Below, in pieces: positions 1 to 8,709 of a stretch of 64,000 bases of DNA. Where the stretch lies: contig JAFPUN010000022.1 in the NCBI GenBank assembly GCA_017395365.1, positions 1 through 64,000 on the forward strand, written 5' to 3'. The first letter of the stretch is position 1. Each line of letters starts with the position of its first letter. The position numbers were made by a program, and so were the translations under genes. The stretch comes from Bacteroidales bacterium. GTDB lineage: Bacteria; Bacteroidota; Bacteroidia; Bacteroidales; F082. Under the pieces are notes generated by a model. The model saw only the letters and a program-made list of their open reading frames with translations, was not told the DNA's origin and did not search any database.

Positions 1-1
1 C

Positions 2-541
2 GACGATGGCACTTGGTGGAAAACCGAAGACGGATGGCAGCAAACCGACCTTGGCGGTGGCGCTTGGCTGATGCAGATGCTTATGTATTATGACAGCGGT
101 TTTCCGCATTTCAAGGTGTATCGAGCCCTTTGCGACGGCCAGGACATGGAGTTGATTGCAAGAAAGCTGGAGGTCAATTCCTACCTTGACGGACAATGGG
201 CAGACTTGGATGATGGGCTTTACAAATGGGGTGTCAGCCATGTGATTAATGGCGTGGAATCAGCGATTTCGTGGTCTGAATGCTTGGAGAAGAATACCAC
301 GGGGGTTGAAGGGAATCGTTTTGAGGCTGTTGTTTATCCCAATCCTGCCAAGGATTACGTGAAGATTGAAGGCACGGAGGTCGCCGAGGTGCAGGTTTAT
401 AATGCCCTTGGGCAGATGGTGAAAATAGTGCGGCGGACGAATGAGATTGAAGTGGCGGATTTGGTGAAAGGAATTTATCTGCTGCGCATTACGGATGCAG
501 AAGGGAGAAACCATACGGAGCGGTTAGTGGTGAAAGAATAG
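2..541 (+). CDS. T9SS-exported surface protein, 3' end (partial)
   Basis: The reading frame is open from base 2, so the gene begins before the window; about 179 codons are visible. The last ~75 residues form a type A type IX sorting domain: a VYPNPA motif, then alternating beta strands with VQVYNALGQMV and GIYLLRI, ending in TERLVVKE. This domain directs passage through the outer membrane and is normally cleaved during surface attachment. The upstream part (Trp- and Tyr-rich, with a FKVYRAL stretch) resembles fibronectin-like or cleaved-adhesin modules of Bacteroidota surface proteins, but its activity cannot be told from this fragment. A strong terminator follows directly. Confidence 0.85.
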   Translation, partial: DDGTWWKTEDGWQQTDLGGGAWLMQMLMYYDSGFPHFKVYRALCDGQDMELIARKLEVNSYLDGQWADLDDGLYKWGVSHVINGVESAISWSECLEKNTTGVEGNRFEAVVYPNPAKDYVKIEGTEVAEVQVYNALGQMVKIVRRTNEIEVADLVKGIYLLRITDAEGRNHTERLVVKE

Positions 542-560
542 GGGTCACTTTTCAAAACGA

Positions 561-597
561 GCAAAAGGCTGACAGCGTAAGCGGTCGGCCTTTTTGC
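561..597 (+). terminator. Rho-independent terminator after the T9SS cargo gene
   Basis: An arm at 561-573 (GCAAAAGGCTGAC) pairs with 583-597 (GGTCGGCCTTTTTGC) around a short loop and runs into a T tract. It starts 20 bases after the stop codon. Confidence 0.8.
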
Positions 598-618
598 GTG
601 TATGTTGCAATTTTTTCC

Positions 619-626
619 TATTTTTG
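619..626 (+). promoter_or_regulatory. Bacteroidota -7 element (TATTTTTG)
   Basis: Exact match to TAnnTTTG, 31 bases before the chosen ATG of the M23 peptidase. No TTTG at the ideal distance upstream. Confidence 0.6.
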
Positions 627-656
627 CAAGTTATTAATGACCTATCACATAGCAAA

Positions 657-1592
657 ATGTCAGAAACACCCCAAAATACAAAACTTAGGAAGCCCAAACT
701 TCGTAATGTTTCCCTCAAGAAGCTGAATCGGAAATACGACTTCCTGATGTCGCATGATGAAAGTGGCCGGCCCATCCTCAACTTCAAGCTGAACCTGCTC
801 AACCTGATCCTTGTCATCATCGGCATCGCTCTGCTGCTTATTGTCATCACCATCTTCATCATCGCCTTCACACCCTTGCGCGAATACATCCCAGGCTACA
901 CCGACACAAACCTCAACCGCGAGGTGTATGAACTTAGTCTTCGCGCCGACTCCATCGAAAGGGAGATGACCAAAAAAGATGTCTATTTCGATAACCTCAA
1001 GAAAATCGTCGAAGGCTATGACTTCGCCGCCGACAGTGCCTTGGCTTCGCTCAACATCTATGAACCCCTGCCTCAAAGTGTCATCGATACAATTAAATTG
1101 CGCAAGTCGTTGCAGGACAGTCTGCTGCGTGCCGAATATGAGGCCCAAAACCAATACAACCTCTTCGGTCCCGACTACCAGCCGTCCACCAAGCCGAGTT
1201 CGTTGGTGAAGAACTTTTTCATCCCACTCAACGGCTCCATCCTTAAAGCCTTCAATGCCGATGAAGGTCACTATGGCGTCGACATTGCCACCGCTGGCGA
1301 CAAGATCATCAATGCCACTCTCGATGGCACCGTAGTGTTTGCCAACTGGAGCATCGACAACGGCTACTGCATCGGCATCCAACATGAAGACAGCTATTTC
1401 TCCATCTACAAGCACAACGCCACCTTGCTGAAGAAGGAGGGAGAATATGTCAGGGCAGGTGAGGCCATCGCCATTTTGGGTCGCTCAGGCGACAAGGAAA
1501 CATACGAGCACCTGCATTTCGAGTTGTGGCATAACGGCATCGCCGTCAATCCTGCCGATTATATGTCGCTCATTAATCCGAACGGAAACTAA
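657..1592 (+). CDS. M23 family metallopeptidase (membrane-anchored)
   Basis: 311 residues. A cytoplasmic N-terminal tail is followed by one strongly hydrophobic membrane segment (about residues 45-70), a periplasmic coiled stretch, and a C-terminal M23/LytM domain. Zinc-binding residues are visible: H205 and D209 in HYGVDI, and the HLHFE motif (H285, H287). The family cleaves peptidoglycan cross-bridges or regulates other hydrolases. All expected zinc ligands are present, so it is probably catalytic. The ATG at 657 is preferred over one at 594 because the extra 21 residues would lie across the -7 promoter element. The closest family picture is the single-TM M23 peptidases common in Bacteroidales. 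Confidence 0.88.
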   Translation: MSETPQNTKLRKPKLRNVSLKKLNRKYDFLMSHDESGRPILNFKLNLLNLILVIIGIALLLIVITIFIIAFTPLREYIPGYTDTNLNREVYELSLRADSIEREMTKKDVYFDNLKKIVEGYDFAADSALASLNIYEPLPQSVIDTIKLRKSLQDSLLRAEYEAQNQYNLFGPDYQPSTKPSSLVKNFFIPLNGSILKAFNADEGHYGVDIATAGDKIINATLDGTVVFANWSIDNGYCIGIQHEDSYFSIYKHNATLLKKEGEYVRAGEAIAILGRSGDKETYEHLHFELWHNGIAVNPADYMSLINPNGN

Positions 1593-1599
1593 AATTCCT

Positions 1600-1607
1600 T
1601 ATCTTTG
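1600..1607 (+). promoter_or_regulatory. Bacteroidota -7 element (TATCTTTG)
   Basis: Match to TAnnTTTG just after the M23 gene. It would give a leader of about 215 bases before rseP. Confidence 0.5.
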
Positions 1608-1659
1608 CACGCTTTTTTGTTGAACTTAATGTATAGACAACAATAGGATAGACTAATAA

Positions 1660-1826
1660 TGCGAGACGGCCCTTCGACCCTTCGAGAGGCCTCAGGGGCC
1701 ACAGGCTTAGGGACCTTATACCCGTAAAAGGCCTGAAACCGCCGAAGGCCCCGAAGCCAATCAACAAATCGAAAAATCGACGAAGTCAATTAAACAATTA
1801 AACGATCAACAATTCAACAACAAACA
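1660..1826 (+). repeat. Word-repeat intergenic segment before rseP
   Basis: Two short-word arrays lie here. Near 1687-1716 two similar 15-mers follow each other (GGCCTCAGGGGCCAC, then AGGCTTAGGGACCTT). From about 1777 to 1826 runs of AATCAAC/AATTAAAC-like words repeat every 8-9 bases up to the rseP start codon. No coding potential was recognised. Confidence 0.5.
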
Positions 1827-3305
1827 ATGACTATATTAATAAAGGTACTGCAGTTTTTCCTCTCCCTCTCCATCTTGATTTTCATTCACGAGTTGGGTCA
1901 CTTCCTCGCCGCCAAGGCTTTTAAGACCCGTGTCGAGAAGTTCTATCTTTTCTTCGATTGGGGCTTTTCGCTTTTCCGTTGCAAAAAGGTGAACGGCAAG
2001 TGGCGCTTCAAGTTCTTCTCGAAGAATGTCCCAGAGAAATACACGGTCACCGAATACAAAGACGCTGCTGGAAAGAAACAGAAAAACTACGAACCCATTG
2101 ATTTGAGCACCTTGCCCGCTGACGACTGGCGCCGCAGCGACAGCACGGAATACGGTATTGGATGGTTCCCGTTGGGTGGTTACAATAAAATCGCTGGCAT
2201 GGTTGACGAGTCGATGGACAAGTCGCAGATGCAGCAGCCTCCCAAGGAATGGGAGTTCCGCAGCAAGCCCGCCTGGCAACGCTTCATCATCATGGTGGCG
2301 GGTGTCTTCATGAATGTGGTGCTCGCTTTCATCATCTATATCGGTCTGCTGGCCCACGAAGGCGAGACTTACCTGCCTACCGCAGAAGTCAACAAATACG
2401 GTATCTCGGTCGATAGTCTGGGCTACGAGTTCGGCCTACGCGACGGCGACAAGATCTTGGCCGTCGATGGCAAGTATATCGAAGAGTTTCAGGAGATCTC
2501 GATGCAAATCATCCTCGAAAAGGCAAAGACCATCGAGGTGGAACGCAACGGAAAAGACACGACCATCGTGCTGCCCGATGATGCCTTGACCAAACTGCTC
2601 AAAAAACAAGATGCAGGATTTATCTCTTACCGTACTCCCTTTGTCGTCGCTGAAGTCATGGAAAATTCGGCCGCTCAAGCAGGAGGACTGTTGGCGGGCG
2701 ACGCCATCATCGGTATTAATGACATTCCGACGCCGTATTATCAGGACTTCATCAAACGCATCAAGCAATACAAGAACCAGGACATCGAGGTCAAGGTGCT
2801 CCGTGGCGCTGATACGCTGGCATTGGCCATGCACCTGCCCGAGGAAGGTGTGATCGGTGCCTACTGCAAGACCTACCTGCCCGACTATTTCGACTTGGAG
2901 ACCAAGGAATATAGCCTTTTCGAAGCCATCCCTGCCGGTTTCCTCAAGACCTTCGATGGCCTGTCCGACTATTGGAAACAGGTCAAGCTCATCTTCAACC
3001 CCAAGACGAAAGCGTATGAGAGTGTGGGCGGCTTCATCTCCATCGGAAGCATCTTCCCCGACCAGTGGAACTGGAGTATCTTCTGGCGCATGACGGCCTT
3101 CCTCTCCATCGCCCTCGCCGTGATGAACATCCTGCCCATCCCTGCCTTGGATGGCGGTCACATCCTCTTCCTGCTCTTCGAGATCATCACCCGTCGCAAG
3201 CCTTCCGACAAGTTCATGGAAGTGGCCGAGACTGTGGGACTCATCCTTGTCTTGGGACTGGTCATCCTTGCCAATGGCAACGATATCATCAGATTATTCA
3301 AGTAA
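1827..3305 (+). CDS. rseP: RIP metalloprotease RseP (site-2 protease, M50B)
   Basis: 492 residues. The first membrane helix carries the zinc motif HELGH (H21, E22, H25), and the last helices carry the second zinc ligand in ALDGGH (D442). Two PDZ-like regions lie between (about residues 195-340), matching the S2P layout. The enzyme cuts transmembrane segments within the membrane, classically of anti-sigma factors. Since the window also encodes an ECF sigma/FecR pair, an action on FecR-type proteins is possible but is inference. The protein is longer than the ~450 residues of the E. coli enzyme because of an insertion after the first helix, which is typical of Bacteroidota RseP. Confidence 0.95.
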   Translation: MTILIKVLQFFLSLSILIFIHELGHFLAAKAFKTRVEKFYLFFDWGFSLFRCKKVNGKWRFKFFSKNVPEKYTVTEYKDAAGKKQKNYEPIDLSTLPADDWRRSDSTEYGIGWFPLGGYNKIAGMVDESMDKSQMQQPPKEWEFRSKPAWQRFIIMVAGVFMNVVLAFIIYIGLLAHEGETYLPTAEVNKYGISVDSLGYEFGLRDGDKILAVDGKYIEEFQEISMQIILEKAKTIEVERNGKDTTIVLPDDALTKLLKKQDAGFISYRTPFVVAEVMENSAAQAGGLLAGDAIIGINDIPTPYYQDFIKRIKQYKNQDIEVKVLRGADTLALAMHLPEEGVIGAYCKTYLPDYFDLETKEYSLFEAIPAGFLKTFDGLSDYWKQVKLIFNPKTKAYESVGGFISIGSIFPDQWNWSIFWRMTAFLSIALAVMNILPIPALDGGHILFLLFEIITRRKPSDKFMEVAETVGLILVLGLVILANGNDIIRLFK

Positions 3306-3416
3306 AAAATATCATATTGAAAGACAAGGTTTTAGCAAAGTCTTACAAAAATTAATTTGGTTGGATAGATACTATTTTCGTAAATTCGCGGTTTCAATCG
3401 CAGTAAATCATCTGAA

Positions 3417-4388
3417 TTGAAGACGAAAATCACACATATCGCACTCTTGCTTGTCATGATGCTGACGACGGCTTTTGGCGTCAAAGCACAGCAGGCTCCC
3501 ATCTTTACCAACTATTCGAATTCGTATGCCTACGCCAATCCGGGTTTTGCCGGCATGAGCGAAGGCATTAATCTGTTGGGGCTTTACCGCCAGCAGTGGG
3601 CAGGTTTCGTCGATAACGATGGCAACGAGGTGGCCCCACAGACTTTCCTGCTGACGGGCGACATGCCTTTCCGCAAGCTCCATGGCGGCCTCGAGTTCTC
3701 CGTGATGAGCGACAAGTTGGGCTTCGAGAACAATGTCAACATCGGTTTAGGCTATTCCTTCCATATTGACTTGGGAGGTTCCTCTCTTGGCATCGGCGTG
3801 GCCGGTACCCTGCTCAACCGTACTGTCGACTTCGCTCAACTGCATCCCAACCAGGAAGGCGACCCGCTCATTTCGGGTCTGGGCGAAGAGAGCGACATGC
3901 TGTTTGACTTCAATGTAGGCTTGTTCTATCAAGTCCCCGAGTCGTTCTATTTCGGTGTCTCCGTCATTAATGTTCTCGAAAGCATGGGCCAAGCGCTCAA
4001 CGACAACAACACCAGCAGCGCCAGCTTCACCACCGACCGTACCTTCTATGCCGTGGCAGGCTATCCCTTCCAATTCGAAGACATCCCTTACCTGACCTTC
4101 GTGCCTTCGGTGAGCGTGATGAGCGACATCGCCTCCACGCAGTTTAACGCGAGTGCTCGTGTGATTTACAACAACTTGTTCTCGTTGGGTGTCAATTACC
4201 GCTTTCAAGAGTCGGTCGGCCTGATGGCAGGACTTACGATTAAGGACCTCACATTGGTTTATTCATATGATATTAATACGATGGGCTTGAGTGTTGTACC
4301 GGGCTCACATGAGATAGGATTGAGTTATTGTTTCAAACTCGATTTGGATAGGACTCCGAGAGACTACAGGAGTGTCAGATACCTGTGA
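3417..4388 (+). CDS. porP: Type IX secretion membrane protein, PorP/SprF family
   Basis: 323 residues with a signal peptide ending GVKA before QQAP, then an outer-membrane beta-barrel rich in alternating aromatic residues. PorP/SprF proteins sit in the outer membrane; some bind PorE-type lipoproteins and others pair with SprB-like adhesins. Position immediately upstream of gldK-N fits the core porPKLMN order. No in-frame ATG exists between the stop at 3381 and the signal peptide, so translation must start at TTG 3417, which yields MKTKITHIALLL. A TATTTTCG element (3373-3380) could be its -7 box. There is no clear terminator before gldK, but gldK has its own -7 element. Confidence 0.87.
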   Translation: MKTKITHIALLLVMMLTTAFGVKAQQAPIFTNYSNSYAYANPGFAGMSEGINLLGLYRQQWAGFVDNDGNEVAPQTFLLTGDMPFRKLHGGLEFSVMSDKLGFENNVNIGLGYSFHIDLGGSSLGIGVAGTLLNRTVDFAQLHPNQEGDPLISGLGEESDMLFDFNVGLFYQVPESFYFGVSVINVLESMGQALNDNNTSSASFTTDRTFYAVAGYPFQFEDIPYLTFVPSVSVMSDIASTQFNASARVIYNNLFSLGVNYRFQESVGLMAGLTIKDLTLVYSYDINTMGLSVVPGSHEIGLSYCFKLDLDRTPRDYRSVRYL

Positions 4389-4482
4389 TTTTTTGGGGCC
4401 GTTTCGGGTGGCGATAGGTAGGTTTGAACGGAAAAAATGGAAAAAAAGTAGAAAAAAAAGAGGGGTAAATTATAATATTTCC

Positions 4483-4490
4483 TATTTTTG
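4483..4490 (+). promoter_or_regulatory. Bacteroidota -7 element (TATTTTTG) before gldK
   Basis: Exact TAnnTTTG match about 97 bases before gldK, in an A-rich gap. It suggests gldKLMN can be transcribed independently of porP. Confidence 0.55.
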
Positions 4491-4586
4491 GCGGTTTTTA
4501 ATGGGTAAAGTAAGCCCCTAAAAGCGAGGGGGACCATCAGATAAAAAGAAATAAATAAAGATAGTAATCATATCATTGTCAAGAAG

Positions 4587-5996
4587 ATGAAAAGACTATT
4601 GTTCGTATTTTCCGTTGCGCTGCTGCTCACAGCCTGCGGTAACTCAAATCAAGGCGAATTGGTTGGAGTGAGAAAGTCAAACAAGACCTTCAACCAGCCC
4701 GACCCCTACGGGATGGTGTTCGTCCCGCAAGGTAGCTACACTATGGGTGTAGGTGGTGAAGACATCACGGGTTCTTACCTGAATGAGCCAAAAACGGTTT
4801 CCGTGTCGGCCTTCTTTATGGACGAGACTGAAATCACCAACAATGAGTATCGCCAATTTGTCAATTGGGTTAGAGACTCCATCGCAAGAAGAATTCTTGC
4901 CGACAATTTCCCCGACAGGTTTGCCATCACCGAGAGCAAAACGGGTGAGGTGTACGACCCGCCGAGGCTGAATTGGAAGGAAAAACTTGACTGGAACAGC
5001 AAGGAGCAAGAAGTCCGCGAGGCCCTTGAGCCGATGTATCTCCCCGAGCATGAGAGATATTTCCGTCGCAAGGAAATCGACACGAGAAAGCTCTATTATT
5101 CCTATTTCTGGTTTGATATGGTCGCCGCCGCCAAGAAAGACTTCTCCGATGGCAAGTTGGTCGAGAACGACTACTCGATAGGCGAGGCTGATGCCGGCAT
5201 CAATGTCGACCGTAAGGGTGCTTGGTCGAACCGTAAGCAAGGCTACAGCGACCGTTCGGTGTATGCCCGTGCGGAGGTCATCAATGTCTACCCCGACACT
5301 TTGTGCTGGATCCACGACTATAGCTATTCGTTCAACGACCCGATGACGGAGAAATACTTCTGGCATCCGGCCTACGACAACTATCCGGTGGTGGGTGTCA
5401 CCTGGCAGCAGGCCCGTGCCTTCTGCGTGTGGCGCACCGAGTTGCTCAACTCCTACCTGCGTACCAAGAAGGACGTCGACCTTTCGGAGTTCCGTCTGCC
5501 CACCGAAGCCGAATGGGAATGGGCTGCCCGTGGCGGCAAGATGCTGAACCCCTATCCGTGGGGCGGTCCTAACGCCAGCAACGCCAAAGGCTGCTTCCTG
5601 GCTAACTTCAAGCCTCGTCGTGGTAACTACCTCGCCGATGGTGGTCTGCGCACCCTCGTGGTGGGCTGCTACCCGCCCAATGGCTGGGGTCTCTACGACA
5701 TGGCCGGTAATGTGGCCGAATGGACCAATACGGCTTACGATCCCAACTCCTATAACTTCACTTGGGATATGAACCCCAACTACACCTACAACGCCAAAGC
5801 CGACGACCCGCCGGTCATGAAGCGTAAGGTGGTGCGCGGTGGCTCATGGAAGGACGTCTCCTATTATATGCAAGTCACCACCCGCGACTATCAATATCAG
5901 GATACGGCCAATTGCTACACGGGCTTCCGCTGCATCCAACCTTATCTGGGCCGCAACAAGGGCGACAACCCGAGAATGTCGAGAGTCTACAGATAA
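4587..5996 (+). CDS. gldK: GldK/PorK, type IX secretion ring lipoprotein
   Basis: 469 residues. The lipoprotein signal ends in LLLTACG (lipidated Cys at 17). The rest is a formylglycine-generating-enzyme/sulfatase-modifying-factor fold, with motifs such as LPTEAEWEWAARGG, YPWGG, DMAGNVAEWT and RKVVRGGSW. In T9SS this protein is a structural ring component together with GldN at the outer membrane and is not thought to act as an enzyme. It is followed at 63 bases by gldL in the expected gene order. Length is normal for the family. Confidence 0.95.
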   Translation: MKRLLFVFSVALLLTACGNSNQGELVGVRKSNKTFNQPDPYGMVFVPQGSYTMGVGGEDITGSYLNEPKTVSVSAFFMDETEITNNEYRQFVNWVRDSIARRILADNFPDRFAITESKTGEVYDPPRLNWKEKLDWNSKEQEVREALEPMYLPEHERYFRRKEIDTRKLYYSYFWFDMVAAAKKDFSDGKLVENDYSIGEADAGINVDRKGAWSNRKQGYSDRSVYARAEVINVYPDTLCWIHDYSYSFNDPMTEKYFWHPAYDNYPVVGVTWQQARAFCVWRTELLNSYLRTKKDVDLSEFRLPTEAEWEWAARGGKMLNPYPWGGPNASNAKGCFLANFKPRRGNYLADGGLRTLVVGCYPPNGWGLYDMAGNVAEWTNTAYDPNSYNFTWDMNPNYTYNAKADDPPVMKRKVVRGGSWKDVSYYMQVTTRDYQYQDTANCYTGFRCIQPYLGRNKGDNPRMSRVYR

Positions 5997-6059
5997 CCTA
6001 ACCTAACAAAGCAAACAACAAAACAAAATAAAAGTTAAATCAATTAAAAATCAATTGTC

Positions 6060-6911
6060 ATGGCAAAAAAAGAACTTGGTAAATTCCAGAAATTCCTTGC
6101 ATCAAAAAAGTATAAAACCTTTATGGGCTACCTCTACGGTTGGGGCGCATCTGTGGTTATGATTGGTGCTTACTTCAAACTGACTCACATCCCCGGTGCA
6201 GACTTCATGCTGGCCCTCGGTCTGGGTATCGAAGCTCTCATCTTCTTCATGTCGGCCTTTGAGCCTCAACACATGGAGTACGCTTGGGATAATGTTTTCG
6301 TTGAACTTGAGGAAGACTGGGATGGCGTTCAGAAGACGCAGTTCGCCACCACTGGTGCTACCGGCAAATCGGCCGCTGCTCCCACCGATGTGGAAGAAGC
6401 CATGTTGAGCAAGATGTTCGAAAAGATGAATGTCAGCGAAGATACCTTCAAGAAACTGGGCAGAGGTATTGACAGATTGGCAGAGAACGCCGGCCAAATG
6501 GCTGACATCTCCAACGCCATGGCCGCCACGACCAACTATGCCAACGCCATGGACCGTGCCACGAAGTCCATCTCCGACTTCTCGTCCGCCTATGTTGAGA
6601 CCAACCAGAAGCTCTCCGATTCGCTGGGTAAGCTCGACTTCAGCGCCCTCGATGCCAACACCATCAAGAAGGTGGCCAGCAGTATGCAGTCGCTCAACTC
6701 CATCTACGAGCTCCAACTCCAGGGTGCCGAGCAGACTTCAGCCGCCAGCAAGAAGTTGACTGAAACTATGAACAAGTACATGGATAACCTCAACGCTTCA
6801 TCACAGAACGCCGGCCAACTCAACCAACAGTTGACCCAGTTGTCACAGCGCCTCACCGCCCTGAACAACGTCTATGGTGGAATGTTGTCAGCAATGAATA
6901 TCAAGGCATAA
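6060..6911 (+). CDS. gldL: GldL/PorL, type IX secretion motor subunit
   Basis: 283 residues. Two N-terminal transmembrane helices (about residues 18-37 and 47-65) are followed by a long cytoplasmic helical tail. GldL and GldM form the proton-driven rotary motor of T9SS; the charged residue embedded in the second helix (ALGLGIEALIFFMSAF) is the expected proton-channel Glu. The tail from about residue 100 is rich in Ala, Ser, Asn and Gln with heptad-like spacing, so it is probably coiled coil. It makes the protein longer than flavobacterial GldL, as usual in Bacteroidales PorL. Confidence 0.95.
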   Translation: MAKKELGKFQKFLASKKYKTFMGYLYGWGASVVMIGAYFKLTHIPGADFMLALGLGIEALIFFMSAFEPQHMEYAWDNVFVELEEDWDGVQKTQFATTGATGKSAAAPTDVEEAMLSKMFEKMNVSEDTFKKLGRGIDRLAENAGQMADISNAMAATTNYANAMDRATKSISDFSSAYVETNQKLSDSLGKLDFSALDANTIKKVASSMQSLNSIYELQLQGAEQTSAASKKLTETMNKYMDNLNASSQNAGQLNQQLTQLSQRLTALNNVYGGMLSAMNIKA

Positions 6912-6955
6912 TTCTACTCAAAGCTATTGTTTAACTTAAAAAAGGAGTAAGAACT

Positions 6956-8689
6956 ATGTCAGGCGCAAAAGAAACCCCAAGACAGAAAATGATCGGTATG
7001 ATGTACCTGGTCTACACTGCCTTGTTAGCCATGAATGTCTCGAAGGACATCTTGGATGCCTTCGACACAGTGAATAGTGGCGTTCAGACCACGAATATCA
7101 CCCTTTCGAATCAAATCGATCAGAAATACGCCGCCTTTGCTGAACAATACAGCAAGGAACAGGAAAAGGCTGGTCCCTATTGGGAGAAAGCCCAAGCCCT
7201 GAAGGCTGAAGCCGACGACCTCATCAACTACGTCGAGGCCCTCAAGTGGGACTTGGTGAAGAAAATTGAATGCGACAAGGCTAACACCCCGGATGAAGCT
7301 GTGGCGATGGCCCTTGAAAGAGGTCTGCTGAAAAACACCGATACCTTGAGAAATGGCCGTAGACTCTATGACATCAACACTTCAAAGGTGAAGTCGAGAG
7401 ACAACTACAACAGGCCTACTGCTTACATGATGGGCGAACCTGAAGGCAACGGCAAAGCCTTTGAACTCTCTGAAAAAATCCGTAAGTTCAGAACCGAGAT
7501 CTTCAAGGCCGTTGGCGCGGAACACATCCACGAGATGGGCTTGATGACCGACAGTATCTTCAACCGCGACAAGGATGCTCTTGGAGATGTCCCCACCAAA
7601 GAATACAATGTCAAGGTGGATACCACTACGATTAAGTACTACGGTGCCAAGATCGACTATGCCCCCGGAACCTCTGACGAACTTCAGAAAGGCTGGGAAT
7701 ACCACAACTTCCATCACACGGTGTTGGTGGCTGATGTCACCCTCCTCAACAAGTTGATCTCGGAAGCCCAGACTGCGGAGTTGAATGCCGTCACCCAACT
7801 GATGACGAACATCCACGCCCAAGACTTTACTTTTGATGAAATCGGTGCCAAGGTGTTTGCCGAGAGCGGTTACCTCCTCTCCGGTCAGACCTATAAGGCT
7901 CAAGCTATGGTGACTGCTTGGCAGAACACGCAGACCAAGGCCTATGTCAAGTTGGACGGTGGTGCCGAAAAGGAATACTCCAGCGACGGTCAAGGTGTCA
8001 TCAACCTCGACTTCAACTGCGGTGTGGGTCAGCACAAATACACGGGTTACATCAAGATGCTTGACCCCAAGTCGGGCGAACTCAAAGACTATCCGTTTGA
8101 GAACACCTTCACGGTTGCTCCTCCTGCGGTGAGTGTGTCGGCCACCAAGATGAATGTGGTGTATCGTGGTATCAACAACCCGATTGCTGTCGGCGGCGGT
8201 GTCGGCGGCGAAATCAGTGCCTCTGCTAGCAGCGGTTCCTTGACCAGAACGGGCAACGGTACCTATAACCTGCTCCCAGGTTCTGCCGACGAGGTGACCA
8301 TCAGCGTCAGTTCGGGTGGCTCGAGTCTCGGTAGCATGAAGTTCCGTGTGAAAGACCTGCCGAAGCCTACCGCTTTGATTCGTAACGTCCAGAACGGTCT
8401 CGTTTCGAAGAGCGCTCTGCTTGCCGCCAACCGTGTGGAAGCCGAGATGAAGGACTTCGACTTCGACGGCGTCAAATACGATGTGGTGGGTTATACCTTC
8501 CGCTACAAGACCAAGAGCGGTACCACCAAGGAAGCCAAGGCCAATGGCGGCGCCTTCACCGATGAGATGAAGACGGCCATCAGCGGCTCCAACGTCGGCG
8601 ACACCTTCCTCTTCACTGCCATCCAGGTGCGCGGTAACGATGGTAAGGTCAAGACCCTCGAAACGCCTATCGGTGTTGAAATCAAGTAA
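6956..8689 (+). CDS. gldM: GldM/PorM, type IX secretion motor subunit
   Basis: 577 residues. One membrane helix near the N-terminus (MIGMMYLVYTALLAMNVS) is followed by a large periplasmic part made of a helical domain (to about residue 220) and several Ig-like beta domains. This matches PorM, which spans the periplasm as a dimer and transmits torque from GldL to the GldK/GldN ring. A purine-rich stretch (aaaaaaggagtaag) precedes the ATG. It lies 44 bases after gldL and 20 before gldN. No missing parts were noticed. Confidence 0.95.
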   Translation: MSGAKETPRQKMIGMMYLVYTALLAMNVSKDILDAFDTVNSGVQTTNITLSNQIDQKYAAFAEQYSKEQEKAGPYWEKAQALKAEADDLINYVEALKWDLVKKIECDKANTPDEAVAMALERGLLKNTDTLRNGRRLYDINTSKVKSRDNYNRPTAYMMGEPEGNGKAFELSEKIRKFRTEIFKAVGAEHIHEMGLMTDSIFNRDKDALGDVPTKEYNVKVDTTTIKYYGAKIDYAPGTSDELQKGWEYHNFHHTVLVADVTLLNKLISEAQTAELNAVTQLMTNIHAQDFTFDEIGAKVFAESGYLLSGQTYKAQAMVTAWQNTQTKAYVKLDGGAEKEYSSDGQGVINLDFNCGVGQHKYTGYIKMLDPKSGELKDYPFENTFTVAPPAVSVSATKMNVVYRGINNPIAVGGGVGGEISASASSGSLTRTGNGTYNLLPGSADEVTISVSSGGSSLGSMKFRVKDLPKPTALIRNVQNGLVSKSALLAANRVEAEMKDFDFDGVKYDVVGYTFRYKTKSGTTKEAKANGGAFTDEMKTAISGSNVGDTFLFTAIQVRGNDGKVKTLETPIGVEIK

Positions 8690-8709
8690 ACAATTTAAAC
8701 CCTTATACA

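Noticed and set aside
4400-4586. Possible hairpin terminator between porP and gldK
   Set aside because: Only a short GC-rich pairing (GCCCCTAAAAGCGAGGGG) without a T tract was seen; not enough to call.
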